A stretch of DNA of 64,000 bases from Sediminitomix flava. GTDB lineage: Bacteria > Bacteroidota > Bacteroidia > Cytophagales > Flammeovirgaceae. The DNA is taken from the NCBI RefSeq assembly GCF_003149185.1, contig NZ_QGDO01000002.1, forward strand, positions 496,001 to 560,000, given 5' to 3'. Shown one piece after another: positions 1 to 9,700 of this stretch (the first letter of the stretch is position 1; the number at the start of each line of letters is the position of its first letter). The position numbers and the translations under genes are program-made. Under the pieces are notes generated by a model. The model did no database searches. It saw nothing but the letters and a program-made list of their open reading frames with translations, and was not told where the DNA came from.

Positions 1-1
1 A

Positions 2-244
2 AAACTACATGTTGAATTGGATACTTTAATATTTCAGATGTTTGGTGGAAAAAAAATTCGATTCTTTGCTAACAATATTAACTTCGATAATGAAAAGAAA
101 GAATTACTCCATTCAAAGATTATTGAAACATTACAACAAAAAGGGGTTCAAGTTACAGTTTCTGAGAGAAAACAAAAGGTTCTAGAAAAAAGTGGATTTA
201 ATGGAGTTGAGGAATTAGAAGTAAGAGATATTTATAGTAGATAA
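2..244 (+). CDS. C-terminal part of an unrecognised protein (5' end outside window)
   Basis: The reading frame is open to the left edge: codons before the TTG at position 17 read KLHVEL without a stop. This is therefore the tail of a longer gene and not a complete 75-residue protein. The visible part is charged and lysine/glutamate-rich, has no membrane segment, and ends in a helix-like stretch (EKKELLHSKIIETLQQKG). It stops at TAA 242-244. I do not recognise the family. It converges with queD, with a stem-loop between them. Confidence 0.5.
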   Translation, partial: KLHVELDTLIFQMFGGKKIRFFANNINFDNEKKELLHSKIIETLQQKGVQVTVSERKQKVLEKSGFNGVEELEVRDIYSR

Positions 245-268
245 AAAGTAACTTTGTAAGTTTATTGT

Positions 269-301
269 CTTGGTCTTCTGTCTCTTTTCAAGAAGACCAA
301 G
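269..301. terminator. 11-bp perfect stem-loop between convergent genes
   Basis: Arms CTTGGTCTTCT (269-279) and AGAAGACCAAG (291-301) flank an 11-nt loop. There is no clean T-run on either side, so a terminator role is inferred from the position between two convergent genes. Confidence 0.45.
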
Positions 302-339
302 AGAAAGCTTGTTAAGGGATTTAAAACTATTGAACCTAA

Positions 340-696
340 TTATTCTCCAGTATATGTTGCTGCACAATCTACTGTTTCATAAATAGTTACTCTAGACAAA
401 GCCTCTAATTCTGGTTTTAATTTATCCCAAACCCATTTAGCAATCACTTCGCTCGTTGGATTTTCTAAGCCTTCTATATTATTCAAATAATTATGATCTA
501 ATTGCTCACGAATAGGCTCAAACTTCTTAGCGATATCACCAAAATCCATTACCCAACCATAAGGTTGTTTAATCTCATCTTTAAGATATATAACTGCTTT
601 CCAAGAATGTCCATGTAATCTACCACAAGGATGCCCCTCAGGCATGTTTGGTAAGTGGTGGGCTGCTTCGAATGTAAACTCTTTAAATATTTCCAT
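340..696 (-). CDS. queD: 6-carboxy-5,6,7,8-tetrahydropterin synthase (QueD / PTPS family)
   Basis: QueD converts 7,8-dihydroneopterin triphosphate to 6-carboxytetrahydropterin, the second step of queuosine/7-deazaguanine synthesis in the cytoplasm. From the chosen start the protein is 118 residues, normal for the family. The family catalytic set is visible: zinc histidines H13/H14, H28 and H30 (LHGHSW), catalytic C24, the D67-H68 pair (QLDHNYLN) and E107 (YETVDC). The frame extends 8 codons upstream, but the conserved FTFEAAHHLP start of the fold favours MEIFKEF at 696. A PTPS acting in biopterin synthesis is the alternative; the Cys-x3-His-x-His layout fits QueD. No other queuosine genes are nearby. 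Confidence 0.88.
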   Translation of the reverse strand: MEIFKEFTFEAAHHLPNMPEGHPCGRLHGHSWKAVIYLKDEIKQPYGWVMDFGDIAKKFEPIREQLDHNYLNNIEGLENPTSEVIAKWVWDKLKPELEALSRVTIYETVDCAATYTGE

Positions 697-760
697 AGCT
701 AGGTAAAGGTCTAAACCCAAGGAAAGTTTTACCTTTTAAAACTTATTAGTAGATAAATTC

Positions 761-1783
761 TTAATGCATGATTTTATAAATCAATTCTTTAAGAATTTGA
801 TTTTCTGCAATACTGCTATCCACACCTTTTGACTGTAAATCTGCCTGATGTAAAACATCAATAATCTGTACGGTCTTAGGTAAAGGATAATTACGCGCTG
901 CTGTGAAATAATCAGCTACAAAATAAGGACTTACACCTAATAACTTTGCAGCTTCTTCCTTCGTTTGACCAGCATTATGATGTACTAGTAAAACTTTGGA
1001 AAAGTAAGAGAATAGCATTGAAATAATAGGGATAACAGGGTTGCTCTTTGGATCTGAAGCAAAAAAGTTAATAATCTGATTTGCCTTAAGAACATCTCTT
1101 TTTCCCAATGCAGCTTGAAGCTCAAACACATTATATTCTCTGCTGATACCAATATGTTTTGAGATCATTGACTCAGTGATCTCAACAGCATCATCAGGGT
1201 AATTGATCATCATCTTATTGATTTCATTTGAAATACGAGTAAGATCATTACCAATATGTTCTGCTATCAAAGTTGCTGGTTTGTCTTTGATCGAGTGACC
1301 AAGATTTTTGACGTAACTTTTGACCCAAGTTGGGAGCTTGTTGTCATAAATTTTCTTAGAGTCTACCAACACGACTTTTTTATCCATGGTTTTCCATAGA
1401 GACGTGTTTTTATTAATCTTTTTATGCTTATAAACAAAGACAAGGATTGTAGTAGGAACTGGTTGTTTGATATAGTTCACCAATTGCTCTTGAGCCGTCT
1501 TACGCCCGAAATCTGGCATTTCTTGTGCCTCTTTCAAGATAATAACCTGCCTCTGAGCCATCATTGGAAATCTTCGTGCACTTTCCAATAATTGATTCAT
1601 CGATATATCCTTCCCATAAAGAATCGTTTGGTTAAAACTCTTCTCCGATGGGGTCAACGCATTTTCTTCAATAAGACGTGAAATCTCATCTATATAAAAA
1701 GGCTCGTCCCCTTGCAGGAAGTATACTGGTGCAAATGTTTTTGCTTTTAGTTCCTTAATAACCGCATCCGGAGTTTTTGCCAT
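761..1783 (-). CDS. holA: DNA polymerase III subunit delta (HolA)
   Basis: The delta subunit is the wrench of the clamp loader: it binds the beta clamp and opens it for loading onto DNA. The 340-residue length matches the family. The N-terminus (PVYFLQGDEPFYIDEIS, about residues 18-34) is the typical start of the degenerate AAA+ domain I, with no functional Walker A motif expected. The middle has the family pattern of helices with LTRISNEINKM, and the C-terminal collar domain holds AALGKRDVLKANQIINFF. It is transcribed on the minus strand ahead of queD with about 65 nt between them, so co-transcription is possible. Confidence 0.85.
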   Translation of the reverse strand: MAKTPDAVIKELKAKTFAPVYFLQGDEPFYIDEISRLIEENALTPSEKSFNQTILYGKDISMNQLLESARRFPMMAQRQVIILKEAQEMPDFGRKTAQEQLVNYIKQPVPTTILVFVYKHKKINKNTSLWKTMDKKVVLVDSKKIYDNKLPTWVKSYVKNLGHSIKDKPATLIAEHIGNDLTRISNEINKMMINYPDDAVEITESMISKHIGISREYNVFELQAALGKRDVLKANQIINFFASDPKSNPVIPIISMLFSYFSKVLLVHHNAGQTKEEAAKLLGVSPYFVADYFTAARNYPLPKTVQIIDVLHQADLQSKGVDSSIAENQILKELIYKIMH

Positions 1784-1903
1784 ACCTCCCCAATCTCTAA
1801 ATCCTGATTATAAAAAATACAATTAATTATAGAATTTCTCTAAGAGGATGCAAGATAATGGAAGTTTTTGGATTACGAAAATACTTGCACTTAATAGCTG
1901 TTA

Positions 1904-2929
1904 CTATTTTGAGTCAATTCCGTATTCAACTAACTCCTGTACGAAATGTCTTCCATTACGTGTAGAATCACCAAAATTTGGATAAGGATAGGCAACTTGA
2001 GTAGCTACAAGTGTGTCTGAATTCTCAGTGTAAGGATACTCCCAGTCATCACTTGAACTAGCAGCAAAAGGCTGATACTTTATAAACCAATTGATTATAG
2101 AGTCGTCTGAAACATTATACAACGGATTATAAACCATCTCATCGTCTCTTTCAAAGTCTTCTAAGCCATAAAAAGGATTCGGCAATTGATCGGTTTTGTA
2201 CTGCTCAAAAAAGAGTTGTCTTGAATTGGTGATTACTTCTTGGTCTTTATAATCGACAAAAGGATTAAGGATTACAGAATCTTTAAAACTAAAAACAAAA
2301 GTGTTAATAATATTTTCTGACTGCTGAACATTCACTTTTCTAATCAATCCCACACCTTCTGCATATTGCTCAAATACACTATCAATCCCAATTGCAGCAT
2401 TATTTCGAAACAAACCATGTCTCACTTTAACTGTAAAAGGAAAATTTAGAGTATCAATTGAATAAGCTTGTCCATGCTCTATTACTGTATAGTATTCATC
2501 AGGGAAAGCATTCATCGCATTGCCGTTCCACTGTTTTTCAAAACGTAATGGCTCTACTAATTTTATATAATTTATACCATACTCTTGAACCTCAATCTTG
2601 GTAGGAGATTTCCTGACTACCCATCTAGCTGGCAATTGAGTCCAAGATGCAACTTCAGGAGTTCTCGAATATCTTGTTACATAAAACAGCGTATCTCCAC
2701 CTATGAAACCACCATCAGAATATTCCTCTCTTAAAAAATATACAGAAGTACTGTCTTTCTCATTTTCTACAGTCAAGGTATCCTCTACATAAAAAACTCG
2801 ATATTGACCATCTACTAAAGGGAAATAAGTTGTATTAGGTCTTACATCCGATGAAGGTACAGGATCATTCAGATCACAAGAAATCAAGGTTAACAAAAAG
2901 AAAACTATGGATAGGTTGGATATTCTCAT
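1904..2929 (-). CDS. Lipoprotein of unknown function
   Basis: The 341-residue protein begins with a signal peptide ending in a lipobox (FFLLTLISC, lipidated Cys about residue 19) followed by DLNDP, so it should be a membrane-anchored lipoprotein, probably exported to the outer membrane. The rest is rich in aromatic residues and short beta-type segments (FPLVDGQYRVFYVEDTL, RYSRTPEVASWTQLPARWVVRKS). I do not recognise a defined family. It lies alone between holA and a small secreted protein, with a terminator-like hairpin upstream that isolates its promoter region. Confidence 0.7.
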   Translation of the reverse strand: MRISNLSIVFFLLTLISCDLNDPVPSSDVRPNTTYFPLVDGQYRVFYVEDTLTVENEKDSTSVYFLREEYSDGGFIGGDTLFYVTRYSRTPEVASWTQLPARWVVRKSPTKIEVQEYGINYIKLVEPLRFEKQWNGNAMNAFPDEYYTVIEHGQAYSIDTLNFPFTVKVRHGLFRNNAAIGIDSVFEQYAEGVGLIRKVNVQQSENIINTFVFSFKDSVILNPFVDYKDQEVITNSRQLFFEQYKTDQLPNPFYGLEDFERDDEMVYNPLYNVSDDSIINWFIKYQPFAASSSDDWEYPYTENSDTLVATQVAYPYPNFGDSTRNGRHFVQELVEYGIDSK

Positions 2930-3240
2930 TCGGACTTGTTTTTAAAATCGCTAATTAATGCAATTATACAAAGTATGTGAATAGCGTCAAAAAACATAAG
3001 GTCTCACTTTCATAAGACCTTATATAATATTTCATTTTTCAGTAAGTATCCGTCATATTTAATTCCCCATTATAACTACCCCCATAAAATAAGGTACAAG
3101 CTCAATTCATTTTTTCACTTCTATACCTACATGATTTCACATTAGAATAAGTAAAATCCTAATTCTATCTGATACATAAAAATCTAAAATGGTTAAGCCG
3201 ATTTCTTCATAAGGAGAAGAATAAAAAATCAAAGCTTAAC
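2930..3240. other. Intergenic region, 311 bp
   Basis: It contains the terminator at 2996-3023. A second, looser hairpin lies directly after the stop of the gene ending at 3241, with outer arms GTTAAGC (3192-3198) and GCTTAAC (3234-3240). The remainder is AT-rich and presumably carries the promoter of the lipoprotein gene. No coding sequence is apparent. Confidence 0.5.
2996..3023 (-). terminator. Intrinsic terminator on minus strand
   Basis: Arms ATAAGGTCT (2996-3004) and AGACCTTAT (3015-3023) form a 9-bp stem with a 10-nt loop. Read on the minus strand the stem is followed by GTTTTTTG. It probably ends the transcript of the small secreted protein gene located upstream on the minus strand. 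Confidence 0.6.
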
Positions 3241-3729
3241 TTATAACTCGACCTCACTACGCTTAGGTAGTTTTTTACTCAATTTCTGAATATCCTCATC
3301 TCTATTGATAGAAATTGCTAAGGTGTACCATAACAAAATAGACCTCAAACCTTCAATATGCCCTCCTTCATAGTCCTGCTCGGTAATTTCATACCTCACC
3401 CGTCCAGAAATATAAGCAAACATCAGCTCTGGATTTTCATCGATGTACTGAAGAGCTTCATGCGATATAGGAGCTTTAATATGTGGAGCACCTTCAACCC
3501 AAGTCATCATAAACTTAATGGTCGCTTTTCTCTTCGATTTAAAAAGGCCAATCGGTGTACGGTCTAACCAATCAATACATGCTAAAATTTCATCTTGGTA
3601 CTTATGATAATCCTCTTCACTTTTATATACAACTCGCTTCGGGATTTTAAATTTTTGTTGTGCTAATCCCTCAAAAGATGAAAATAATAGAAATGTAAAA
3701 AGTAGTGCAATTGTAAAAATGCGTAACAT
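3241..3729 (-). CDS. Small secreted protein of unknown function
   Basis: The 162-residue product has a clear signal peptide (MLRIFTIALLFTFLLFSS, cleavage probably near LAQQ, residues 22-25) and no lipobox, so it is probably periplasmic. The mature part is basic and helical (YKSEEDYHKYQDEILACIDWLDRTP, AISINRDEDIQKLSKKLPKR). A GxVRYEITEQDY segment sits in the middle. I do not recognise the family. It is divergent from the FAD oxidoreductase gene, about 105 nt away, so the two promoters share that gap. Confidence 0.65.
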   Translation of the reverse strand: MLRIFTIALLFTFLLFSSFEGLAQQKFKIPKRVVYKSEEDYHKYQDEILACIDWLDRTPIGLFKSKRKATIKFMMTWVEGAPHIKAPISHEALQYIDENPELMFAYISGRVRYEITEQDYEGGHIEGLRSILLWYTLAISINRDEDIQKLSKKLPKRSEVEL

Positions 3730-3834
3730 TGTATAGTAATTTGAGTTTGAGTTATGGGTTTTTGTAGTAGTATGAGCAATTGATCCCCTTAAACTATTAA
3801 AAAGAGAAGATAAAAGAAAACTATTTCACGGATA

Positions 3835-4935
3835 ATGAACTACGACTATCTTATTCTAGGCCAAGGACTTGCAGGTTCTGCAGTGGCTATGAGATTATTC
3901 CAAGAACAAGCTTCATTTTTAGTTATCGACAACCCTGACACTCCAGCATCCTCTATGGTTGCAGCAGGCATTGTAAACCCGATAACAGGAAGAAAACTAG
4001 TTAAAACATGGTTATGCGATGTTATCTTTGATGAACTCCATTCTTTTTATCCTCAAGTTGAAAAAATCACCAATGAAAAATTCTTTCATCCTATAGATTT
4101 ATACTTCCCTTTTACCACACAGGAGAGACAAACTGAATGGGTTAGCCAAAGTGCAGACTCTACTTATCAGAAATATGTAAAAGGAATTGAATATAATAAT
4201 AGATATGAAGGTACACTGAAAAGTGAATTTGGAGGAATGATAGTTGGTCAATCTGGCTATCTCGATATTCCTACCTATTTAGCTGCCGTAAAAAAGCTTT
4301 TACATTCAAATCAACAATATCATGAATCCAAATTGGAAGACAACGAACTAGTGATTCATGAAAATCATGTAGAATGGAATGGACACACCTTCAAAAAGGT
4401 GATCTTTTGCGATGGCTATGAAAATAGACTTAGAGAACATTTCTCATTCCTACCTTATAGAGCAGTAAAAGGGGAGTTATTTTTAGTGAAATTCGATGAA
4501 GCTCGTTTTGAGCACATTATCAATAAAAATGGATTTATTTTACCAATTGATAATGATGGAACCTGTAAAGTAGGAGCTACTTACGATTATTATAAACTCA
4601 CTGAAGGCACTACTGAAAAAGGTCATGAACAGTTAGTTGAAAAATTAGAACAAATCACCGACACTCCATATAAAATTTTAAATCACTGGGCAGGTATTCG
4701 TCCTGCGACTTACGACCGCCGCCCATTTGTTGGTCAACATCCTGAAATTAAACCATTCTGGATTCTGAATGGACTTGGGACAAAAGGTGTATCACTTTCC
4801 TCTTATTTCTCTAAACATTTGCTTGATGTAATTGAAGGAAAAGTAGAACTTATGCCTGAGGTAGATCCGCTTAGAAAAGAAAAACAGGTCCAAAATAAAA
4901 AACCAAGACAACGTAATCGTAAAAAGAAATCATGA
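3835..4935 (+). CDS. FAD-dependent oxidoreductase (DAO / glycine oxidase-like fold)
   Basis: The 366-residue protein begins with an FAD-binding beta-alpha-beta motif (DYLILGQGLAGSAVA, GxGxxG at residues 9-14). The typical DAO-family C-terminal FAD-binding segment is also present (WAGIRPATYDRRPFVGQHP and LNGLGTKGVSLSSY). An AAGIVNPITGRK segment near residue 44 resembles the amine-oxidising members. The substrate cannot be deduced. The C-terminus is very basic (QNKKPRQRNRKKKS), which is unusual for a soluble oxidase. Its stop codon overlaps the start of the DUF985 cupin gene (ATGA at 4932-4935), so the two are translationally coupled. Confidence 0.8.
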   Translation: MNYDYLILGQGLAGSAVAMRLFQEQASFLVIDNPDTPASSMVAAGIVNPITGRKLVKTWLCDVIFDELHSFYPQVEKITNEKFFHPIDLYFPFTTQERQTEWVSQSADSTYQKYVKGIEYNNRYEGTLKSEFGGMIVGQSGYLDIPTYLAAVKKLLHSNQQYHESKLEDNELVIHENHVEWNGHTFKKVIFCDGYENRLREHFSFLPYRAVKGELFLVKFDEARFEHIINKNGFILPIDNDGTCKVGATYDYYKLTEGTTEKGHEQLVEKLEQITDTPYKILNHWAGIRPATYDRRPFVGQHPEIKPFWILNGLGTKGVSLSSYFSKHLLDVIEGKVELMPEVDPLRKEKQVQNKKPRQRNRKKKS

Positions 4936-5444
4936 AAACAGCTCAATATTGGATTGAAAAGTTAGAAATGGAAAAGCACCCAGAGGGAGGGTATTTTAAA
5001 GAAACTTATCGTTCAGACCAGACACTAAAAATAGAAGGACTACCAGCTCGTTTTTCTGGGGATAGATCAGCTTCTACTTGTATTTTATACCTACTTGAAA
5101 AAGATGATTTTTCAAGTTTTCATAGGATTGCTTCAGATGAAATTTGGCACTTCTACACGGGTACATCAGCCCTTGAGGTTTTGGAACTAAGCTTTGAAGG
5201 AGACTTGCTCAGTCATAAATTAGGGAGTAATTTTGAAAATGGAGAATACTTCCAAGCTATGGTTCCTGCTGGAGCTTGGTTTGGTGCTAGATTAGCTGAC
5301 CAAAATGAAAATGCTTATGCCCTTGTTGGCTGTACTGTCGCTCCTGGTTTTGATTTTGAAGATTTCGAAATGGCTAAATCAGCTGAGCTAATGGAAATTT
5401 TTCCAACTCAAAAAGAGATTATTGAAAAGATGTGCCGTCAATAA
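4932..5444 (+). CDS. Cupin domain protein, DUF985 family
   Basis: The 170-residue single-domain protein carries the DUF985 (cupin_5) signature through its whole length: YWIEKLEMEKHPEGGYF at the N-terminus, RSASTCILYLLEKDDFSSFH and DEIWHFYTG in the first half, then VPAGAWFGARL and GCTVAPGFDFEDFEMA. Family members are small cytosolic cupins of unsettled function, possibly sugar- or nucleotide-binding. The ATGA overlap with the preceding oxidoreductase gene suggests linked function. Its 3' end overlaps the convergent recombinase fragment by 7 nt. Confidence 0.82.
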   Translation: MKTAQYWIEKLEMEKHPEGGYFKETYRSDQTLKIEGLPARFSGDRSASTCILYLLEKDDFSSFHRIASDEIWHFYTGTSALEVLELSFEGDLLSHKLGSNFENGEYFQAMVPAGAWFGARLADQNENAYALVGCTVAPGFDFEDFEMAKSAELMEIFPTQKEIIEKMCRQ

Positions 5445-5650
5445 TCCACCAAAGCTCTACCCCAAAAGTAAAACCTAAGCCTTTTTCTATTTTTAGAGTT
5501 ATCGGCTAAATGCCAACATCGTCTAGACTGTGACCAACGAGCTGTTGGAATTTGCTTAATAATAGAAATTAACTCTTTATCGTAATTAAAGAATAGGAAA
5601 AGGCGCTTTTCTTGCCTGTGAAGAAAAGGCTCAACTCTGATAATTCGCAT
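5438..5650 (-). pseudogene. Orphan arm-domain fragment of a Bacteroidota tyrosine recombinase
   Basis: The 70 residues (RVEPFLHRQEKRLFLFFNYD, then LISIIKQIPTARWSQSRRCWHLAD) resemble the N-terminal DNA-contacting segment of XerC/D-type integrases common in Bacteroidota. The usual pattern there is basic RxEKRL, a beta hairpin, then ARWSxxxxxWH. No core-binding or catalytic R-H-R-Y domain follows: the frame stops inside the end of the cupin gene. It could be a decayed remnant or a free-standing domain. I prefer a remnant, because the downstream half has been replaced by an unrelated gene on the other strand. The family assignment is by pattern memory only. Confidence 0.5.
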
Positions 5651-5729
5651 TTGGGTTAACTTAGAATAAATTAGTGAATTAGGTATTTACTAATTTATAT
5701 AACTTTAATCTTTTCCCCTACCCTTATTT

Positions 5730-6236
5730 CTAATTATTCATTTTAGCTTTATCCACCTGATTCATTTTCTTCACTAATTCAAATATCGGAATCAATAAAA
5801 TTGCAGTGAAAGGGTAAACCACCATAGAAATTAATTGATAAGCGAAGACTTGTAATGCTCTAATTCCTGTAACTTTATTTAACGCACTTAATGAAAAGGA
5901 AACCAATACAATTAAAGCCATTATAATTAGAGTTCGCTTTACTATTTGTTTGGAGTAGAAGAAGAGTATAATCGCAGCAAAACTCATTGTAATATTAAAC
6001 AAGAAATAAACCTTTGAAGCTACCCACACAGGCTGAGTTGCTAAGAAACCTAGCTCACTTAACTTCATAAAAATCGGATTTAGCCAAACCACATTGATTA
6101 AGTACGTAGATACTGACTCTAAAAAAGGAGAGGTATCATGCTTCACTTGAATTGAAAAAAGCATAACACAAACTAAAATAACGAGTGCTAGAAACTTTCT
6201 TGCTAACACCTTACCACTACGTATTTTTACTTGCAT
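5730..6236 (-). CDS. Small integral membrane protein, function unknown
   Basis: The 168-residue protein has about four hydrophobic segments: residues 13-27 (LALVILVCVMLFSI), 76-93 (VYFLFNITMSFAAIILFF), 103-116 (LIIMALIVLVSFSL) and 131-153. Its N-terminus is basic and its C-terminus is charged and cytosolic-looking. I do not recognise the family. It has no close partner gene; the next gene is the divergent susC. Its coding quality is supported by length, membrane topology and a plausible start codon. Confidence 0.6.
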   Translation of the reverse strand: MQVKIRSGKVLARKFLALVILVCVMLFSIQVKHDTSPFLESVSTYLINVVWLNPIFMKLSELGFLATQPVWVASKVYFLFNITMSFAAIILFFYSKQIVKRTLIIMALIVLVSFSLSALNKVTGIRALQVFAYQLISMVVYPFTAILLIPIFELVKKMNQVDKAKMNN

Positions 6237-6729
6237 AGAATAACCACGATATATTTTAATATCTAATTTATACTTATTCTAAACTTAAAAACTGATGAAA
6301 TCACACCTTTCCTTTTTAATGTAATCAATATTGACTTTCTAATAAAAACCCTATTAACATTAAGCATAATAACATTGCCCACCATCAACATTATAAATGT
6401 ACATCAAACACTAACCACTGAAAACCAAATGATCATACCAACTTTCAGTGATACAATCTTATCACTCTATATAGTGAAGTATATCGCTTAAATGTTAACG
6501 AATTTTAAAGGTCATTAAAAATAGACAGCTCATCAGTAATACCTCTCATCATTAATACTCGATTAAATCTGGTTTCCCAATGATGAAGCTAGTTCACAAC
6601 TGATACAATACTCTTCAAATCAAATGACTAAAGAGTATATAAAACATCATTCTATCTATTCAGAATACTTTTTTTAGTTGGGACTGCTCTAAATGACATT
6701 AAATAAATTCAAATACTAACTTTTTTCAA
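6237..6729. other. Intergenic region upstream of susC, 493 bp
   Basis: A long AT-rich divergent gap. It should hold the promoter of the SusC/SusD operon and of the small membrane protein gene. I could not find an unambiguous Bacteroidota promoter, a strong inverted repeat or a regulator gene here. Long leaders are common upstream of susC-like genes. Confidence 0.4.
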
Positions 6730-9700
6730 ATGAAAAGATTACTATTACTTTTTTCCTTTCTCGGGATGGTCTTTTTAGGTTTCTCCCAAGAAAGAACAGT
6801 AACGGGGACAGTTACAGACCCTTCAAATAATCCAATACCAGGTGTTGGTATTATTGTAAAAGGATCTCAATTAGGAGTTTCGACTGACATAAATGGTCAG
6901 TATAAAATCACATTAAATGAAGAAGGCTCAACACTTATTTTTAGACTTGTTGGTTTTCAAACTCAAGAAATTGCCATCGGGAATCAGAGTGTAATCGATG
7001 TCAAACTTGCAGAAGATATTGAGCAACTTGACGAAGTTGTAGTTACTGCACTAGGGGTAAGTAGAGAAAAGAAATCAATTGGTTATGCTACTCAACAAGT
7101 AGACGAATCAGCTCTTTTAGTAAAAGACCCAACCTCAGTTGCAAACTCTTTACAAGGTAAGGTTGCTGGTGTACAAATACGTTCTGGTTCTGGAGGTGTT
7201 GGTGCTAGTTCAAGTGTAGTTATTCGTGGATATACGTCGTTAAGCGGTTCTAACCAACCATTATATGTAGTAGATGGTACTCCTGTAAGCAACTATGACC
7301 AAGGAGCTGCTTCAGGTGGATATGATTTTGGTAACGGTGCTCAAGACATCAACCCAGAAGATGTGGAAAGTGTATCAGTACTAAAAGGTGCTGCTGCTAC
7401 AGCTCTTTATGGAAGTAGAGCGAAAAATGGAGTCATCATGATTACTACTAAAAGTGGTAAATCAAGTAAAGGTTTGGGTATTGAAATAAATACTGGGGTT
7501 ACTTTTGATAGAGTATTTATCATTCCTGATTTACAAAATGAGTATGCAGGTGGTGACAATATGGATTATTATAGCTTTCAATATGACCCTAGTATTCATG
7601 GACCAGAATGGGAAAAGTTTAATGGAGCTAAGACTCTTAATACTGGAACAGACGAAAGTTGGGGACCAAGAATGGACGGAACGCCTGTATTGATGTGGCA
7701 TTCTTTTGTTCCAGAAAGTAATACGTATAATCAATTAGTCCCTCTTCTTCCTCAAAAGGATAATTATGAGAGATTATTTGATACTGGAATCACAAAAACA
7801 AATTCAATTGCATTGAGTAATAGCGATGAGAAATCTAGTTACCGTTTAGCATTTACGAATGTAAGCCAAGATGGAGTAGTACCATTCTCTACACTTGATA
7901 GAAATACGCTTTCATTAAAATCGAAAACAGAAATCAACAAATACTTTACAGCTTTTGCCTCTGCTAGTTATGTAAAGCAAGAAACTAGACGTTCTGGCTT
8001 TGGTTATTCTGGAAGTGGTACAAATATAGGTTCATCATTCCGTGTTTGGTCACAAAGACAAATCGATCCAGATATTTTAAGAAAGCATACATACTCGGAA
8101 GCTTTAGGGCAACAAGTTTCTTGGAATATGAGAAATATTGCTGACGGTAGAACATATATCCGTTGGTCAAACAACCCATATTGGGCCCTTGAAAATATCT
8201 ATGCGACAGATCAAAAAGATAGAATATTTGGTAATGCAGGACTTCAATTTAAATTAAATGAGAAGTTTAGTGTTACAGCTACTGCACGTACGGATTACTA
8301 CTCTTTACAGATTCAAGATCAAGTAGGTATTGAAGGCACAACAACTCCTTCATTTGGTGAAAGCAAACGTATTTCCCAAGAGAATAACTTTGAAATCTTA
8401 GCAAACTATAATGATACTTTTGCAGAAGACTGGTCTGTAAATGTTATTGCTGGTGGAAACATCCGCACTGTCGCAGCAAACTCTTTAGGATTAAGTACAA
8501 CTGATGGACTTGTTCTAGACAATTATTATCATGTGAGAAATACTGTTAATCCAGAAGTTGGTTTCTTTAGCTCAAAATATGAAGAACAAATTAACTCAAT
8601 TTTCACAAGTGCATCTATTGGCTATAAAGATTTCTTATTCTTAGATGCGAGCCATCGTATTGACTGGTCTTCTACTCTACCTCCTGATGACAATAGCTTT
8701 GGGTATTCAGCTTTGAGTACAAGTTTTGTCTTCTCTGAATTGTTAGCTAGTCAAGATGTACTTTCATTTGGTAAATTAAGAGCAGGTATTGGTCAAGCTG
8801 GAGCTGGTACTGGTGCTTATTCTCTATATAATACTTATTCTACAGGGGCATATGGTAGTGCTAATATCTTTGCAGTGCCAAATACTTTACCGAACTCAGA
8901 GTTAAAAAATGAATTAGCGACAGAATACGAGATAGGTCTAGAAACGCAACTATTCAATGGGAGAATCGGACTAGAAGCAACATATTTCAATAAGATTTCT
9001 GAAAACCAAATCTTAGATGTTTCAGTACCTTCTACATCTGGATATTCTACAGCAATTATCAATGCTGGTGAAATACAAACCGATGGTGTTGAATTAGTTA
9101 TTAGCGCTACTCCTCTAAAAATCGGAGATTTTCAATGGGATATGATTTTCAACTATGCAAAAGTAAAATCAATAGTTAATGAACTCGATGGAGACCTTGA
9201 CACTTACCGAATTTCTAGTGTAGGTTCTGGATGGGTTTCTGCCGAAGCAGGTGGTTCATACGGTGATATGTATGCTTACCAAGGCTATGTTTATGATGAT
9301 GCTGGAAATAAAGTAGTTGATGATAATGGCTTATACGAACGTTCTGGAGAACCTGTAAATTTGGGTTCTGCCATACCTGAATCTAATGGTGGTTTTATCA
9401 ATACATTCCGATATAAAGGATTCTCATTAGGTGCACAAATCGACTTCTCTACAGGTGGATTGGTATACTCATTTATGGATAGATGGGGTACGAAAGCAGG
9501 ACAAACTGCTAGAACTGTCGGCATTAATGCTAATGGTAAAAACTACAGAGATCCAGTTGAAGAAGGTGGTGGTATCTTATCTGAAGGTGTCCGAGCTAAT
9601 GGTGAAGTAAATACACAATACGTATCAGCTCCAGCGTATTTTAACCGAATGAGATATCTTCCTGAAGAATTTATCTATGATGCTAGTTACGTTAAGCTTA

